Source: Sulfitobacter mediterraneus
GTDB taxonomy: Bacteria > Pseudomonadota > Alphaproteobacteria > Rhodobacterales > Rhodobacteraceae
Direction: 5' to 3'
Assembly: GCF_016801775.1 (NCBI RefSeq)
Contig: NZ_CP069008.1
Location: 1-47,984 of the forward strand
DNA length: 47,984 nt
Shown here: one piece after another, positions 8,891-18,200 of the stretch
How positions within the stretch are numbered: the first letter of the stretch is position 1
How the letters are laid out: every line of letters starts with the position of its first letter
Notes under the pieces: generated by a model
Told to the model about the DNA's origin: nothing
Seen by the model: only the letters and a program-made list of their open reading frames with translations
The model's database searches: none
Translations under genes and position numbers: made by a program

Positions 8891-11314
8891 ATGCGTATCG
8901 GAGTGCTGCGAACGCAGGTGCCATTTGTCACGGGCGGGGCCGAACGCCATGCGGCCAATCTGGTGCAGGCGCTTGAGCGTCACGGCCATGAGGCGGCTGA
9001 AATCACCGTGCCGTTCAAATGGTACCCCGGCGAGGTGCTGGCCGATCACATTCTCGCGGCCAAGCTTCTGGACCTGTCCGAGGTTGAAGGCGTGGCCGTG
9101 GACCGGATGATCGGGCTCAAGTTTCCCGCCTATCTGGCCCGCCACCCGGACATGCAGTTCTGGATCATCCACCAGCACCGGCAGGCCTATGACCAGTGGA
9201 AACTGGGCAATTCCGATCTGCTGGATGATCCCGATGGCGCGGCCCTGCGCGATCTGATCCGCGCCGAGGATCACGCCGCCTTCAGCGCCTCCTCCCATCC
9301 GATCTATGCCAATTCCCGGAATGTTGCGGGCCGCCTGCAAGAACATCTGGATCTGCCCTCCACCGCGCTTTACCACCCGCCGCCGCAAGCCGGGCTGATG
9401 GTGCCGGGGGGCTATGGCGATTACCTTTTTGCGCCGGGGCGGATCAACCCGTCCAAACGGCTGGACCTGATCCTGCAGGCGCTGGCCAAGACCCGTTCAA
9501 AAATGCGTCTGGTGATCGCGGGGCGGGCCGAAAACCCCGCCTATGAGGAGGAGCTGCGCAAGCTGGTGGTGGAACTGGGGCTAACAGCCCAGGTGGACTG
9601 GCTGGGCGGGGTTGATGACGACACCCTGCGCCGCAGCTATGCCGAGGCCCGCGCGGTGGTCTTTGTGCCCAGCGACGAGGATTACGGATATATCACGCTG
9701 GAGGCGATGCTGGCGGCCAAGCCGGTGATCACCGTCACCGATGCCGGCGGGCCGCTGGAATTCATCACCCACGGGGTGGAGGGGCTGATCACCGCGCCGA
9801 CCCGCCGTGATCTGGCCGGAGCCTTTGACAAGATCATGCAGGATGCGCCTGCCGCCGAAAAGATGGGGCAGGCGGGTCTGGCCCGCTACGAGGCGATGAA
9901 CATCTCTTGGGATCACGTGGTCGAAAAACTGGCCGGGGCTTCCACCCCGCAGCCCTCGCCTCTTGCCGCCGCCCAGACCGGGCAGGACACCCCCACTGAG
10001 GTGGCCGAGGCGCCGCCCGAAGATCCGCAGGCCCATGCGGTGGCCCTGCTCAAGGCGGCGATTGCCCCGCCGCCACCGCCCGAGGGCTTCCCCTTTGCCT
10101 CGATCACCGAGGTGCTGGAAAGCTTTGCCTTTGAGGAACTGCCCGCCGAACTGGGCCAGCCCGACCCGCCGGTGGATGCGGGGCTGGCAGGCTATCTTGG
10201 CACCCATTGGACACGTTACCTCACCACGCTGGATGCGCTGAAGGATCTCACCCCCCGCGATGTGCTGGATGTGGGGGTCTTCCCGCCGCTGGTGTTTCAG
10301 GCGATGCTGTCGGAGGTCTACCCCGGCATTTCCATGTCCGGCCTCTGGGAAGGGCCGCAGCCCTATGCCCAGGAGGTGCGCCGCCGATCCGACAACAGCA
10401 CCGCCTTCAAGATCCGGCTGGAGCCGGCCAACAGCGAACGCGATCCATGGCCCTATCCCGACAACAGCTTTGATCTGGTCACCGGTATGGAAATCCTCGA
10501 ACATCTGGCGCTGGACCCGTATTTCTTTTTCGCCGAGGCCAATCGCGTGCTGCGTCCCGGCGGGCATATCCTGCTGACCACCCCCAATGTCACCAGCCAC
10601 CGCGGCGTGTGGAAAATGATGAACGGGATCGCGCCCTATTCCTTTGGCATCTTTGTGCCCTCGGGCGGGGTTTACGGCCGGCACAACCGCGAATATGCGC
10701 CGCCCGAACTGGCCGAGATCGGTGCGGCGGCGGGGTTTGAAACCACCATGCTGCGCACCGTGGATGTCTATGACCGCGACATGGACCCCGGCACCGCCGA
10801 AATGCTGGTGGGGCGCGATGACAATCTGGCCCTGCGCGGCGAGACGATCTTTTATCTGGCACAGAAAACCGGCGATCCGGCAGGCACCGCAATGCGGTTC
10901 TATCATGGCGATCCATCGCTGATGTCCGCCGCCTTCCACCCCGGCCCGCGCGAGGCGGCCACGGGTCTGATCTCGCTGGGTCTGGAAAACCGGTCCGGCC
11001 AGTGGTGGCCGGTGCAGGGCGAGCGGGCCACCTGCCTTTTGGCCGAATGGATCGACCCCGAGGGTGTGCTGGTCCACCAGATCCTGATCCAGCCGCTCAG
11101 TGCGCCTGTGGGGCCGGGCGAGACCCGCGCGATCCCGCTGCGCCTTGATCCGGGGGAGGGGGCAGAGGGCCAAGGCCAGCTGCGCCTGCATTGTTATCAA
11201 AGCGGGGTTGGGGTGTTCTCCGGCTCTGGCCGCGCCGATCCGGTGATCCTGCCCTGTTCGCGGGCGGCCTTCCAACATCTGGCCCGCACCGCCCCGAAAC
11301 CCGGCGGCGCATGA
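8891..11314 (+). CDS. Fused GT4 glycosyltransferase and methyltransferase
   Basis: The 807-aa protein has three parts. Residues about 1-345 form a GT-B, family 4 glycosyltransferase: N-terminal GGAERHAANL, APGRINPSKRLDL, and the nucleotide-sugar-binding EX7E motif EDYGYITLE near 258. A Pro-rich linker (about 350-400) follows. Residues about 420-650 form a class I methyltransferase-like domain (VLDVGVFPP as a degenerate motif I near 457; MEILEHLALDP near 532; LRPGGHILLTTPN). The last 150 residues are beta-rich and unassigned. The start at ATG 8891 has AAGGA overlapping the preceding stop. The stop overlaps the next start (ATGA), indicating translational coupling. It would add and methylate sugars on a cytoplasmic glycan or protein acceptor. 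The degenerate motif I leaves methyltransferase activity less certain. Confidence 0.88.
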   Translation: MRIGVLRTQVPFVTGGAERHAANLVQALERHGHEAAEITVPFKWYPGEVLADHILAAKLLDLSEVEGVAVDRMIGLKFPAYLARHPDMQFWIIHQHRQAYDQWKLGNSDLLDDPDGAALRDLIRAEDHAAFSASSHPIYANSRNVAGRLQEHLDLPSTALYHPPPQAGLMVPGGYGDYLFAPGRINPSKRLDLILQALAKTRSKMRLVIAGRAENPAYEEELRKLVVELGLTAQVDWLGGVDDDTLRRSYAEARAVVFVPSDEDYGYITLEAMLAAKPVITVTDAGGPLEFITHGVEGLITAPTRRDLAGAFDKIMQDAPAAEKMGQAGLARYEAMNISWDHVVEKLAGASTPQPSPLAAAQTGQDTPTEVAEAPPEDPQAHAVALLKAAIAPPPPPEGFPFASITEVLESFAFEELPAELGQPDPPVDAGLAGYLGTHWTRYLTTLDALKDLTPRDVLDVGVFPPLVFQAMLSEVYPGISMSGLWEGPQPYAQEVRRRSDNSTAFKIRLEPANSERDPWPYPDNSFDLVTGMEILEHLALDPYFFFAEANRVLRPGGHILLTTPNVTSHRGVWKMMNGIAPYSFGIFVPSGGVYGRHNREYAPPELAEIGAAAGFETTMLRTVDVYDRDMDPGTAEMLVGRDDNLALRGETIFYLAQKTGDPAGTAMRFYHGDPSLMSAAFHPGPREAATGLISLGLENRSGQWWPVQGERATCLLAEWIDPEGVLVHQILIQPLSAPVGPGETRAIPLRLDPGEGAEGQGQLRLHCYQSGVGVFSGSGRADPVILPCSRAAFQHLARTAPKPGGA

Positions 11315-12684
11315 TGGCGCGGGCTGTGAAACCCCGGGTGCATTGGGTGTCCCCCTTGCCCCCCGCCGAAACCGATATTGGCCATTACACCGCCCGCATC
11401 CTGCCCGAACTGGCCGAGGCCACGGAACTGACCCTCTGGACCGACGCGCCGCGCTGGGACCGGGCGCTGGAAAAACACTGCCCGGTGCGCCAGCTGGACC
11501 CCGACGGCATGCTGCCGCGCGACTTTCCCCGTGGCGGGCGCGGGCAGGGCGATGCGGTCTTTGTGCATATCGGCAATTCATGGGTCTACCACAGCGGCTT
11601 TTTGCGGCTGGTCCAGCGCATCCCCTCGATCATCGTGCTGCATGATCTGGCCATTCAGGAGCTGTGCAACGAGGCGGTCCTCAATGACCGCTTTGACGCG
11701 GGCACCTACCGCGATGGCATGGCCCGCTGGTACGGCGCCGAAGGGGCGCGGCTGGCGTCCGGATTGCTGGACGGGCAGATCCCGCCGCTGGATGTGGCTA
11801 TGCAGGCCCCCGGCTTTGAACTGACCCTGAGCCGCGCGATCAGCGTTCTGGCCCACACACCGGCGGCCTATGAGGCGACAGAGGCGCGTTCTGTGCTGCC
11901 CGCCTATCTTTTGGACCTGCCCTTCCGCCCGTCGGCGCAAACCCCCTCGGAGCGCCGCCCAGAGGCCGGACCGCTGCGCTTTGCGCAGTTTGGCTACATC
12001 GGCCCCAACCGGCGGCTTGAGGCGGTGCTGGAGGCGCTCTCGGCGGTGCGGGATGACATCGACTTTGTCTTCGACATCATGGGCAACGTCTGGGATCCCC
12101 ATTACATCCAGGGCCGGATCGAGGATCTGGACCTGGCAGAGCGGGTCAAGATCCACGGCTTTGTCGATGAGCCGGTGCTGGATGCCTGTCTGGCGCAGGC
12201 GCATCTGGTCTTCAACCTGCGCTATCCGACCATGGGCGAGGCCTCGGGCAGCCAGCTGCGGATCTGGAACGCCTCTGCGGCGGCGGTGGTGTCGGATCTG
12301 GGCTGGTACGGCAGCCTGCCGGATGAAACCGTGTTCAAGATCCCCCATGCCGATGAACAGGCCGCGCTGATTGCCCTGCTGCGCAATCTGGCCGCCGATC
12401 GCAGCATCGGCGCCGCCATTGGCCGCGCAGGCCGCGCCCGGCTTGAGGCCCGCCACACCCCGGCGCGATACGCCGAAGGGATTGCCCATGTGGCCGCGCA
12501 GGCCGCAGGGGATGCCCGCAGCGCCCTGCTGGCCCGCAGCGCCAGCGGCGTTCTGGCCCGCAGCCCGGACCCGCAGCCGCTGTTGCAGGCCCGTCTGGCG
12601 CGGCATCTGGCGGATGAGGCGGCTTTGACCGGTGCGTTGCTGATCCAGATGTCCGGCATTCTGGACGACCCGTTCTACATCTGA
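11311..12684 (+). CDS. GT4-like glycosyltransferase
   Basis: This 457-aa protein has a GT-B fold signature: N-terminal HWVSPLPPAETDIGHYT, a central VLHDLAIQEL, and a C-terminal half with FAQFGYIGPNRRLEAVLEAL and KIHGFVDEPVLDA followed by MGEASGSQLRIWNASAAAVV in the donor-binding position. ATG 11311 overlaps the upstream TGA (ATGA coupling). A longer frame from 11191 would overlap the preceding gene by 120 bp and is rejected. The classic EX7E is altered here (GEASGSQLR), so the donor and activity are less predictable. It is the third gene of the methyltransferase/glycosyltransferase operon and ends 18 bp from the convergent gene at 12703. Confidence 0.82.
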   Translation: MMARAVKPRVHWVSPLPPAETDIGHYTARILPELAEATELTLWTDAPRWDRALEKHCPVRQLDPDGMLPRDFPRGGRGQGDAVFVHIGNSWVYHSGFLRLVQRIPSIIVLHDLAIQELCNEAVLNDRFDAGTYRDGMARWYGAEGARLASGLLDGQIPPLDVAMQAPGFELTLSRAISVLAHTPAAYEATEARSVLPAYLLDLPFRPSAQTPSERRPEAGPLRFAQFGYIGPNRRLEAVLEALSAVRDDIDFVFDIMGNVWDPHYIQGRIEDLDLAERVKIHGFVDEPVLDACLAQAHLVFNLRYPTMGEASGSQLRIWNASAAAVVSDLGWYGSLPDETVFKIPHADEQAALIALLRNLAADRSIGAAIGRAGRARLEARHTPARYAEGIAHVAAQAAGDARSALLARSASGVLARSPDPQPLLQARLARHLADEAALTGALLIQMSGILDDPFYI

Positions 12685-12702
12685 GCGCGGGGCGCGTCCG
12701 GC

Positions 12703-14052
12703 TCAGACGTACCAGATCCCGTCGTCGATGGCCGTGGCCACGCGGGCGACGTTCTCGGTGCTTTCGGAGAAATACACCAGCATATCGGCGCGGGTGAGAC
12801 CGTTTTCCTGCTGGTCGCGCCAAAAGCCAAAGCCTGCGGCATCGGGCACACGGTCCAGCACATTGGCATAGAGCAGCGCCAGATAATGCACATCGGCCAG
12901 TGCCTCGGGTGCGCCATAGACTTCGGCAAATTCTTCGGACCCGATAAAGAACTGCGCGGCTTGCGTCAGGGTCACATTGCCCGCATCCAGCTGCTTGATC
13001 CAGAAACCCAGCCCTTCGGTGTCGGGGGTGCGGTCAAAACAGGCCTGATAAAGCCGGTAGGCCTGTCCCGCCAGACCATCGGCATCAAAGGCCAGCGTGC
13101 CATCCTCAAAGGCGATCCGTTCGACGTTCTGCAGGACCACGGGCGCGTTTTCATCAAGGTTCAGCTGCACCCGGCCGCCGCTGCCAAAGGTGATGGTCGC
13201 CGCCTCCGACAGGGCCGCCACGGCCAACGTGTCGGTGCCCGCGCCGCCATCGATGCGGGTCAGGGCGGCGCTCAGGTCAATCAGGTCGTCGCCGTCGCTG
13301 CCGATGAAATCGGTAATCGGAGTGGGGGCCGGTTCGATAGGCGGGGCCGGCTCAACAGGGGTAATGGGTTCAACCGGGGCAGGGGCGCTGCCGCTGTCGC
13401 GGTCTGCGTCCGGGGCCGCTGCGATCAGGCTGCCGCCCACCGCGATATGGGCCAGTTTGACGATCTCGGCGTAATCTTCGACCAAATGCTCCGGCAGGGC
13501 TTCGGGCGTATCACTGAGAGGCGCTTCTGACAGGGCCGATCCGGTCAGCACCGCCGCCAGCGTGGTCAGGGCAGGGGTGCCAAGTGTCTCTTCGGCTGAG
13601 AACAGCGCGGTTGGGGCCACATCCGCCAGCACCGGCCTGTCCAGCAGCGCAGACAACGTGCTGGCCAGGGGAAAGGTCTGGATGTCGAGGGCGGGAAAGG
13701 CGTTTTGCACCGCCACGGCCAGCGCCAGATATTGATCGTGATAAACCGCGATCTTTTTCTTCCAGACTGCCAGATCATCCGTCGTCGGGGTGTCTGCGGT
13801 GATCGCTGGCCAGCCTTCGGCCAGAACAACGGTGGCCCCCGGTGCCTGATCTGCGGCGGATTTCACAGCCGCCAGAAGATCCTCCAGCGCCGCGTCCCGG
13901 CTGGGGGTGGTGGTGCTGGTCAGGATGAAACAGGGATCAAGGGTCAGGGCCTGCCAATAGCCAAGCGGATCCGCACCCGCCTGTGGTGCAGAAGCATCCG
14001 CGCCCGCGATGAGATCGCTCTCTGGGGCATTCTGGGCCGTGGTTTCAGGCAC
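12703..14052 (-). CDS. DUF4214 protein with RTX-like motif, putative T1SS cargo
   Basis: The 449-aa acidic protein starts at GTG 14052, with GGAGA about 8 nt upstream. Residues 1-215 form a domain I do not recognise (VVLAEGWPAI, WKKKIAVYHDQYLAL). A Pro/Glu linker repeats EPAPPIEPAP-type units (about 220-245). One RTX-like turn follows (GSDGDDLIDL, IDGGAGTDTL, 250-280), then two DUF4214 motifs in the last 140 residues (CFDRTPDTEGLGFWIKQL and VLDRVPDAAGFGFWRDQQ). The tail DDGIWYV is acidic then hydrophobic, as in type I secretion signals. DUF4214 is C-terminal here, while the other DUF4214 proteins of the window carry it at the N-terminus. The promoter region holds the TTACTGTACAC word, 102 bp upstream. 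Surface localisation is inferred. Confidence 0.82.
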   Translation of the reverse strand: MPETTAQNAPESDLIAGADASAPQAGADPLGYWQALTLDPCFILTSTTTPSRDAALEDLLAAVKSAADQAPGATVVLAEGWPAITADTPTTDDLAVWKKKIAVYHDQYLALAVAVQNAFPALDIQTFPLASTLSALLDRPVLADVAPTALFSAEETLGTPALTTLAAVLTGSALSEAPLSDTPEALPEHLVEDYAEIVKLAHIAVGGSLIAAAPDADRDSGSAPAPVEPITPVEPAPPIEPAPTPITDFIGSDGDDLIDLSAALTRIDGGAGTDTLAVAALSEAATITFGSGGRVQLNLDENAPVVLQNVERIAFEDGTLAFDADGLAGQAYRLYQACFDRTPDTEGLGFWIKQLDAGNVTLTQAAQFFIGSEEFAEVYGAPEALADVHYLALLYANVLDRVPDAAGFGFWRDQQENGLTRADMLVYFSESTENVARVATAIDDGIWYV

Positions 14053-14154
14053 CTTGCGTCTCCGGCCACGCCAACTGCGCGGGCATTATACGCGCATGAC
14101 GTGAAAATTTCGTAAAACGGGGCCAAGGCCCCCGGTTCTGAGCATAAGTGTCAG

Positions 14155-14165
14155 GTGTACAGTAA
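14155..14165 (-). promoter_or_regulatory. Shared 11-bp operator word TTACTGTACAC (copy 1)
   Basis: On the minus strand this reads TTTACTGTACAC, in the same direction as the DUF4214 gene starting at 14052 and 102 bp before it. The identical 11-mer occurs upstream of three other genes (19109, 25825, 32144). A possible -35 TTTACA and a CACTTA with a 17-bp spacer overlap the word. Confidence 0.7.
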
Positions 14166-14271
14166 ATTGTAAACCCCCTTTGCGCGGGAGGGGGGGCTTT
14201 CAACACACTGTTCTCGCTCAGGAAAATTTCCCGTCTGGCGGGATGAGTCGCTTCCGTTGGGGCAGAAATTA

Positions 14272-14289
14272 CCCCCCTGGTTTAGGGGG
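14272..14289 (-). terminator. Possible terminator hairpin after the kinase gene
   Basis: On the minus strand the sequence CCCCC-TAAACCAG-GGGGG can form a hairpin followed by TAATTTCT, 13 bp past the kinase stop. A second C/G-run hairpin lies near 14173-14195. The T tract is weak. Confidence 0.45.
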
Positions 14290-14302
14290 AATGCGATTCA
14301 CT

Positions 14303-15163
14303 CTACTTGCGGTCGTAGCCCGCTTTGCGGATCGCTCTCCACAATTCCATCGCCGTGGCGCGCCCTTTGACATGCGGCGTCAGGGCGGTCGCCAATGCAT
14401 CCCCCAGCGGGTCATTAAAGCTCAATGCCTTGTCGCGCAGCGCACCGGTGCAGATCTCTTCGTCGGTATAGCGCTCCAGCCCGTCGTCCAGCATCAGCTC
14501 CATCAGGATCTGCGCGGTGGAATAGACATCCATCGCCGGGGATTCGAGGCCAAACTCGCCATTGTCGATGGTCTCGGGGGAGGGGTTCCACTTGGCCTTA
14601 TGCTTGCCCGGGCGCAGGCGGTCCTGCGGCACGGTCAGCCCCAGATCGCACAGTTTGACCCCCAATGGACGGTTGTCCGAGGTCAGCTCAAGCAGGGCAT
14701 TGCCGGGGTTGATGTCGGTGTGCACAAAGCCTTTGCCGTGCATGAAATGCAGCGCCTCCAGCATGCATTTGGCGGCAAACATCAAGATCAGCCGCCGTTC
14801 ACGCCCGTCCCGCAGATTGATCCGCCCGATCGACAGCCCGGCGTATTCCAGCGCGATATAGCTGATGCCCTCAAGCTGAAAGGCGCCATACATATAAACG
14901 ATCTTGGGATGGCGCAGCTGCATGTAATTGGAGACTTCATTCTCCCACATGCCGGGGTTGGCCTTTGCCGTGAATTCCTTGATGGCCAGCGAATTGTTCC
15001 AGCTGTCCTGCGCCTTGTAGACGGTGCTGTAGCCGCCCCGCGCGATCTGATGCCCCAGCGTATAGGTGATATCGCCATAAAGCAGGCGGCGGTGCGGCGG
15101 GAAATTTTCCTCGTCGACCATCGGCACCTTGCTGCTTTCGCGCTCGGACTCTGGAATGGGCAT
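14303..15163 (-). CDS. Hanks-type serine/threonine protein kinase
   Basis: The 286-aa protein is a near-complete eukaryotic-like kinase domain with no membrane segment or sensor. Visible motifs are the glycine-rich loop ARGGYSTVYKA (about 37-47), the catalytic Lys in LAIKEF (about 58), an alpha-C Glu in WENEV, the catalytic loop HTDINPGN (about 142), and DLG in place of DFG (LCDLGLT). An SPE sequence sits in the P+1 region and MDVYS follows in helix F. The catalytic Asp and Asn and the metal-binding Asp are present. HRD is replaced by HTD, so it is a non-RD kinase. I prefer ATG 15163, because the longer frame starts at a TTG inside a terminator hairpin. It lies 70 bp behind the FMxxL-repeat gene on the same strand. 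Its target is unknown. Confidence 0.87.
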   Translation of the reverse strand: MPIPESERESSKVPMVDEENFPPHRRLLYGDITYTLGHQIARGGYSTVYKAQDSWNNSLAIKEFTAKANPGMWENEVSNYMQLRHPKIVYMYGAFQLEGISYIALEYAGLSIGRINLRDGRERRLILMFAAKCMLEALHFMHGKGFVHTDINPGNALLELTSDNRPLGVKLCDLGLTVPQDRLRPGKHKAKWNPSPETIDNGEFGLESPAMDVYSTAQILMELMLDDGLERYTDEEICTGALRDKALSFNDPLGDALATALTPHVKGRATAMELWRAIRKAGYDRK

Positions 15164-15194
15164 ATCAGATTTTCTGTGAGAGGAAAAAGGCAGC

Positions 15195-15224
15195 GGGCCA
15201 CCCGCCTGTTGCAACAGGTGGCCC
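15195..15224 (-). terminator. Rho-independent terminator or attenuator after the FMxxL-repeat gene
   Basis: GGGCCACC and GGTGGCCC arms flank an inner CCTG-TTGCAA-CAGG. On the minus strand the hairpin is followed by GCTGCCTTTTTCC. It lies 9 bp after the stop of the 15233 gene and before the kinase start, so it may reduce read-through into the kinase. Confidence 0.7.
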
Positions 15225-15232
15225 GGATTTTA

Positions 15233-18200
15233 TCAGAACAGGAAGTTGTCGTCGCTCAGGTCAAGGACATCAACGCCAACCAGCTGGATGAAGCCATAGA
15301 AGCCAGACCCGTCTGTGCCGCTGATCTCGACGCCGCCTGGACCATCGTCAACGATCATCAGATCGTCCCCGTCGATGCCCAGTTCGGAGAAGTCGAGGAC
15401 GTCGCCGCCATCGCCCGCTTCGAAGTTGAAGATGCCGAGATCGGTCTCGCTTTCCTCTTGGATGATAAAGTTTTCCTGGCTGCCGCCGATGGCCGCAAAT
15501 TCGATCAACCCATCACCGACCAGAATGTCGATCTCATCCCCGAAGGTTGAGAACGGCTCTTCTTCTTCCTCGTCCTCGTCAAACAACGTGAGCGAGACCT
15601 CAGGCCCGTCAAAGAAGTGCTCTAGGCCCAGTGAGATAACACTGTAGCTGTAGTAGCTCATGCCGGTGAGGTCGATCACTTCCAGACCGGATTGATCGCC
15701 GAACAATGTAACCTCGGCAATGTTGTCGCCGGTCAGGCTGATCGAGGTCAGGCCTGCGGTATCTGCGGCGGCCAGAACGATGTTGCCGCCAAAGGCCGTT
15801 GTCAGGTTCACTCCGAATGCGTCGGATTGGATGCCCTGCAGCTCTGCCACGATGGTGCCGGGGCCAAACCCGCCCCATGGGCCACCTGGACCAATTGGAA
15901 TGCCCGGGCCATCAAAGCCTTCGGAGAGGGCAACAGGACCGTCAATAAGATCGGGCTCCAAAATGAGGCCGACGGTGGCGTCAATGTTGATGTCTTCCAG
16001 GGAGGCAAAGGCATCCTCATCGTCCACACCGATCATCGACAGTTCCGTGGCGAACAGGTCGATCAGTTCGTCTTCGTCGAAGGGGAAGAATGGGAAGCCC
16101 GGCCCGCCGATGGGAATACCGGGGCCGTCAAAGGCCACAGTGGGCACCGGGCTGCCGCCGAATTCAGGATTGAGGTTGCTGGTGATGTTCACCTCTGTGA
16201 GGGCTTCGAACGACCGGTTGCCAAAGGACACCAGCGCCACGTCGCCGTCCAGACCTGTCATCAGGTCAATGGATTCGAGGCTTTGCATGAAGTCGTTGCC
16301 GCCCGGCTTTTCATCGCCTTCAAAGAAGAATTCGCCATAAAGGGCGGCTTCAAAGAACAGATCGGACAGCAGTTCTTCGCCCAGGCTGCCGGGACCGTCA
16401 AAGAAGAACCCGCCGGGGAGGCCCAGATCGAAGGCCACAAAATCCTCTGGCCCGTCGTCCAGGAACTCATATCCGTCAAAGCCGTTCAGCAGGTTGATCT
16501 CACCGCTAAAGCCGCTTTGCATGGAAACGGTTTCAAGGTTCTCCATGAACTCGCTGCCGGACTGCTGGAAACCTGGGCCCTCTTTTTCGAGGGATTTGAT
16601 GCCAAAATCACCTTCACCACCACGGGCGTCGTTGATGATGTTCAGGTGATCTTGCGGAATGATCGCCGGGAATTCCTCGTCTATCGAGAACCCATATCCG
16701 TGACCATAATCATAGAGGAACACGGGGTGGCCATAAAAGTCACCGTCCGAGCCCATGATGTCGATCATGGTCAGACCTTCCATGAAACCGTTGCTGGTTT
16801 CATTGTTGATATCCACATGGGTTTCCATGCCGCCATGTACATTGATGTCGGTCAGGCTTTCCATGAAGCCGTCACCACCGGAATGGTCGATATCCAACCG
16901 CGCCCGGCCCACTTCGGACATCACATTGATGGTTTGCAGGGATTGCATGAAATCACTGCCGCTGACATCGGAATTCAGCGGAACGTCCTCATCCTCTTCC
17001 GGATCCCAGACAAGCCCCGGCGTGCCCTGGCGGATCGTGGCGGCGGCGCCGGCAAACCCGTCGACATTCACCATGTTCAGGTCTCTCATAAAGTCGTCAT
17101 TGCCACCTGCGCTGATCGATAGGGTGGCGGTGCCCGCGTGTGAGTCGACTTCGATGGAGGCCAGAGATTCCATGAAGTTTGCCCCCTCCGCACCGGAGAA
17201 GTTCAGGCTGGCGGAGATATCCACGATGACATCTGGATTGTCATAGTCATTGAAGTAGGAATGGGAATCGTCGAAATAGGACACTTCGCCATCATAGGTG
17301 TTGCGCACCTGGATGGTTTCGAGATCCGTCATCATGTCGTTGCCGCCCGAATGGGAGATCGACAGAGAGGCACGTGCCTCTGCCGCGGACAGGATCTGGA
17401 TGCTTTCGAGGCTTTCCATGAAGCTGTTGCCACGCAGCCGCGCGCCGGGCAGGCCACCCTCGCCATCCTCATCCTTGAAGTTGGAACTGGCCGAGATCGA
17501 AATTTCAGCCTGACCATAGAAATAGCCACTGCCATCCCCGTCATTGAGACCGCGGGCCTCGACAAAGAGGGTTTTCAGGTTCTGCATGAAATCTTCGCCA
17601 CCGGAGTGGGAGATCGACAAAGAGGCATCCTGATCGGCGGCGATCACCTCGATGCTTTCGAGGCTTTCCATGAAGTTGTTGCCGTGGAAATCTTCCGGGG
17701 CCACGCCGCTGTAATAGCCACCTTCATCAGCGGTATAATCGTAGGTATAGGCATTAAAGGTATTGGCACTGGCCGAGATCGACAGCTCTGCACTGGCGTC
17801 TTCCAACCCGTTGCCAGAAACCGCTTCGACGCGGATGCTGGTCAGGCTCTCCATGAAATCTTCGGAACCCGAATGGGAGATGGACAGCGACGCGCTGGTA
17901 TGTTCAGAGACCACTTCGATGGTTTCCAGGGCCCGCATGAAGTTGGTGCCCATCATCTCTTCGGGATCGATTTGGCTGTGGTAGGTGTTGGCGCTGGCCG
18001 AGATCGAGACCTCGACGTTGCCCCGGACGCCGTCATAGGAATATTCGTCCTCCGGCACAAAACCACTGGCGTGAATTGTCAGTTCTGTCAGGCTTTCCAT
18101 GAAGTTGTCGCCGCCGGAATGGGAGATGGACACATCCGCCTCACCCGCCGTGCCGATCACTTCGATGGTTTGCAGGCTTTCCATAAAGTCGGCACCGCTG

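Noticed and set aside
9581..11581. Minus-strand open frame of 666 codons
   Set aside because: It is antisense to the GT-methyltransferase fusion and rich in His/Gln/Arg; the plus frame has clear GT4 motifs.
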